7,534 bases of DNA from Dehalococcoidia bacterium (GTDB lineage Bacteria; Chloroflexota; Dehalococcoidia; Dehalococcoidales; UBA5760), in contig DAOWDD010000018.1 of NCBI GenBank assembly GCA_030639215.1, positions 1 to 7,534 of the forward strand, given 5' to 3'. Positions 6,111 through 7,534 of this stretch are shown here, piece by piece. Each line of letters opens with the position of its first letter. The first letter of the stretch is position 1. Below the pieces are notes generated by a model. That model did not search any database, was not told the origin of the DNA, and saw only the letters and a list, made by a program, of their open reading frames with translations. The position numbers and the translations under genes are program-made.

Positions 6111-7148
6111 ATGCAAGAAGAGCAACAATACAGGGGTAGAGACCGGATAAGGGCGGCCTTCAAGAGACAGTATGCCGATAGAGTCCCCATCTATCCTATT
6201 ACGGCTCGTTTTAATGCCAGGATTAGCGGCATCACGATGAGGGAGTTCCTCACCGAGCCTGCCAAAATGGCAAAGGCGATACTCAATTACCATGACATGT
6301 TTAACCCGGATATCTGCCTGGTGATGGGTGATATGCTGTATGAGGTCGAAGCTATGGGGACTGAGGTGGAGTTCCCGGAAGACGATCTTTGTCGGGAGAA
6401 GAACTATCTCCTAGCGGACAAAGCCAACCTGGCAAAGCTGGAGGTCCCTGATCCCAAGAAGGATGGGCGTCTTCCCGACTACCTCGAGGTGTGTGAGAGG
6501 GTTAGCGCTGAGGTAAAGGACTCTAACGTTTCCGGGCTGGCCTGTGGCCCCTGGCAGATAGCAGTCCTTCTGAGAGGTGCGGAGGCATTAATCAGGGATA
6601 CATTTAAAGACCCGGACTTTGTCCACGAGCTGATGAAGTTTACTGTTGAGGTGGCCGATAGGTTTATCATGGCACAAAAGGAGGTAGGGATAGGCCCCAG
6701 CTTTTCCGAAGCGACCTGCTCACTCAATCTGATATCCCCCTCAATCTATCGGAATTTCGTATTGCCTTACCATAAGGATATTGTCAGCCGCTGCCGGGAA
6801 AGAAAGGTAGGGCTTGCCATGCATATTTGCGGCTATATTGACCCCATTATGGAGGACGTGGTATCTACCGGGATTAGCGCAATAAGCGTGGATGAAGGCT
6901 CTTCGCTAAAGAAGATGATTGAGATTGCTAAAGGAAAGGCAGTGGTTATCGGGAATGTTCCGGTAGGGCTCTTCCGTGATGGGACCAAGGAGCAGATGGA
7001 GGAAGCAGTCAAGAATTGTATCGATGTCGCGGCTAAAGATAGCGGTTATATCCTCGCCTCAGGCTGTGAAATTCCAGGCGAATCGCTTGTTGAGAATGTC
7101 AGGAACTTCTTTGAAGCGGGGGCCAAGTACGGGCGTCACAACACCTAA
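6111..7148 (+). CDS. URO-D superfamily methyltransferase (MtaA/CmuA-like)
   Basis: This 345-residue cytosolic protein has the uroporphyrinogen-decarboxylase fold used by zinc methyltransferases that move methyl groups between corrinoid proteins and thiols such as coenzyme M (MtaA, MtbA, CmuA). The zinc signature HxC...C is present: His238 and Cys240 in MHICG and Cys319 in ASGCE, with a spacing like that of MtaA/MtbA. It opens with RDRIRAAFKRQYADRVPIYPI and has MGDMLYEVEAMG (72-83), the usual URO-D-family segment. It lacks the N-terminal arginine-rich active-site motif of true HemE, so heme synthesis is unlikely. AAGGAG at 6096-6101 lies 9 bases before the ATG. No corrinoid-binding protein or substrate-specific MtaB/MtgB-type partner is visible here. 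A demethylase role on a methylated substrate is possible; many bacterial members of this family have no known function. Confidence 0.85.
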   Translation: MQEEQQYRGRDRIRAAFKRQYADRVPIYPITARFNARISGITMREFLTEPAKMAKAILNYHDMFNPDICLVMGDMLYEVEAMGTEVEFPEDDLCREKNYLLADKANLAKLEVPDPKKDGRLPDYLEVCERVSAEVKDSNVSGLACGPWQIAVLLRGAEALIRDTFKDPDFVHELMKFTVEVADRFIMAQKEVGIGPSFSEATCSLNLISPSIYRNFVLPYHKDIVSRCRERKVGLAMHICGYIDPIMEDVVSTGISAISVDEGSSLKKMIEIAKGKAVVIGNVPVGLFRDGTKEQMEEAVKNCIDVAAKDSGYILASGCEIPGESLVENVRNFFEAGAKYGRHNT

Positions 7149-7192
7149 AGTATTTTAGCGTTTATCGGAGAGTATTGCTTAAGGAGGCAAAA

Positions 7193-7534
7193 ATGGACTA
7201 TCAAACTGTAATTGTGGAACGGAAAGACCAAGTTGGTCTAATCACGCTTAACCGGCCGGAAAATCTTAATACCTTTAGCTTGCAACTTGCCATCGAACTT
7301 AACAGTGCCCTGAAAGAGCTGGACCAGGACACCATGGTGCGGGTTGTAGTCATTAAGGCCGCTGGTAAAGCCTTTTCTGCCGGCATTGACGTCAGTGAGC
7401 TGGCTGGTAAGAGCGTTGTTGAGGTTCGTGACTGGGTGAGGGCTGAGGATGAGCATAATCTCACCATCGCCAATATGAAGAAACCGGTAATTGCCTCGGT
7501 GCAGGGTGCCGCCGTGGCTAATGGGTGCGGCCTG
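7193..7534 (+). CDS. Crotonase-family enoyl-CoA hydratase/isomerase, 3'-truncated by window edge
   Basis: The first 114 codons of a crotonase-fold protein are visible and the frame runs off the right end. AAGGAGG at 7181-7187 is 5 bases before the ATG. It begins MDYQTVIVERKDQVGLITLNRPE, a standard family opening. The first oxyanion-hole region is AFSAGIDVSEL (about 60-70) and the second is VQGAAVANGCGL (103-114). Where classical hydratases have GGGCE with a catalytic Glu (Glu144 in rat crotonase), this protein reads ANGCG, so Gly113 replaces that residue. It is therefore probably not a standard two-glutamate hydratase. Isomerase, dehalogenase-like, hydrolase or other crotonase chemistry, perhaps using residues beyond the window, are open. 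The 44-base gap from the methyltransferase suggests co-transcription with it and the CoA ligase. Confidence 0.9.
   Translation, partial: MDYQTVIVERKDQVGLITLNRPENLNTFSLQLAIELNSALKELDQDTMVRVVVIKAAGKAFSAGIDVSELAGKSVVEVRDWVRAEDEHNLTIANMKKPVIASVQGAAVANGCGL

Noticed and set aside
6111..7148. HemE (uroporphyrinogen decarboxylase) of heme synthesis
   Set aside because: It lacks the HemE N-terminal active-site motif and carries the zinc HxC...C set typical of methyltransferases.
6976..7158. 60-codon plus-strand frame overlapping the end of the methyltransferase
   Set aside because: It is out of frame with a well-supported gene and its translation resembles no protein family.
1..7534. CRISPR arrays, tRNA or rRNA genes, insertion sequences
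   Set aside because: I saw no regularly spaced direct repeats, cloverleaf-like segments, transposase motifs or terminal inverted repeats.

Overview
The window carries seven protein genes, all on the + strand, at roughly 50% G+C by eye. They are spaced like one or two operons and are preceded by strong GGAGG-type ribosome binding sites. The gene content suggests an anaerobic bacterium: a tungsten/molybdenum-pterin aldehyde:ferredoxin oxidoreductase (AOR), a small sulfur-carrier protein of the kind used to make its cofactor, and a corrinoid-type methyltransferase of the MtaA/URO-D family. Sediment lineages such as Dehalococcoidia (Chloroflexota) or Desulfobacterota would fit, but no phylogenetic marker is present and I cannot settle the taxon.

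Layout. Positions 1-857 hold the C-terminal two thirds of a class III PLP aminotransferase that is cut by the left edge. Positions 858-1084 are mostly non-coding and hold a clear inverted repeat plus a possible 18-codon leader ORF. A MoaD/ThiS-like carrier (1085-1363), the AOR (1427-3250) and a thioredoxin-reductase-like flavoprotein (about 3299-4225) follow as a tight cluster. A 189-base gap (4226-4414) with weak promoter-like hexamers separates these from an AMP-forming acyl-CoA ligase (4415-6076), an MtaA/URO-D-like methyltransferase (6111-7148) and the start of a crotonase-family enzyme (7193 to the right edge).

How they may work together (inference). The aminotransferase could turn an amine or omega-amino acid into an aldehyde. 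AOR would oxidise the aldehyde to the acid, passing electrons to ferredoxin, the ligase would make the CoA thioester, and the crotonase would act on it. The MoaD-like protein would supply sulfur for the pterin dithiolene of the AOR cofactor. The TrxR-like flavoprotein could connect AOR or ferredoxin redox to NADPH or to thiols. The methyltransferase fits least well and may point to a methylated substrate. No substrate can be named from the sequence.

The points most worth checking are the AOR/TrxR-like/MoaD cluster, the crotonase with a glycine where the classical catalytic glutamate should be, the methyltransferase without a visible corrinoid protein, and the mutually exclusive hairpins overlapping a possible leader peptide before the MoaD gene.
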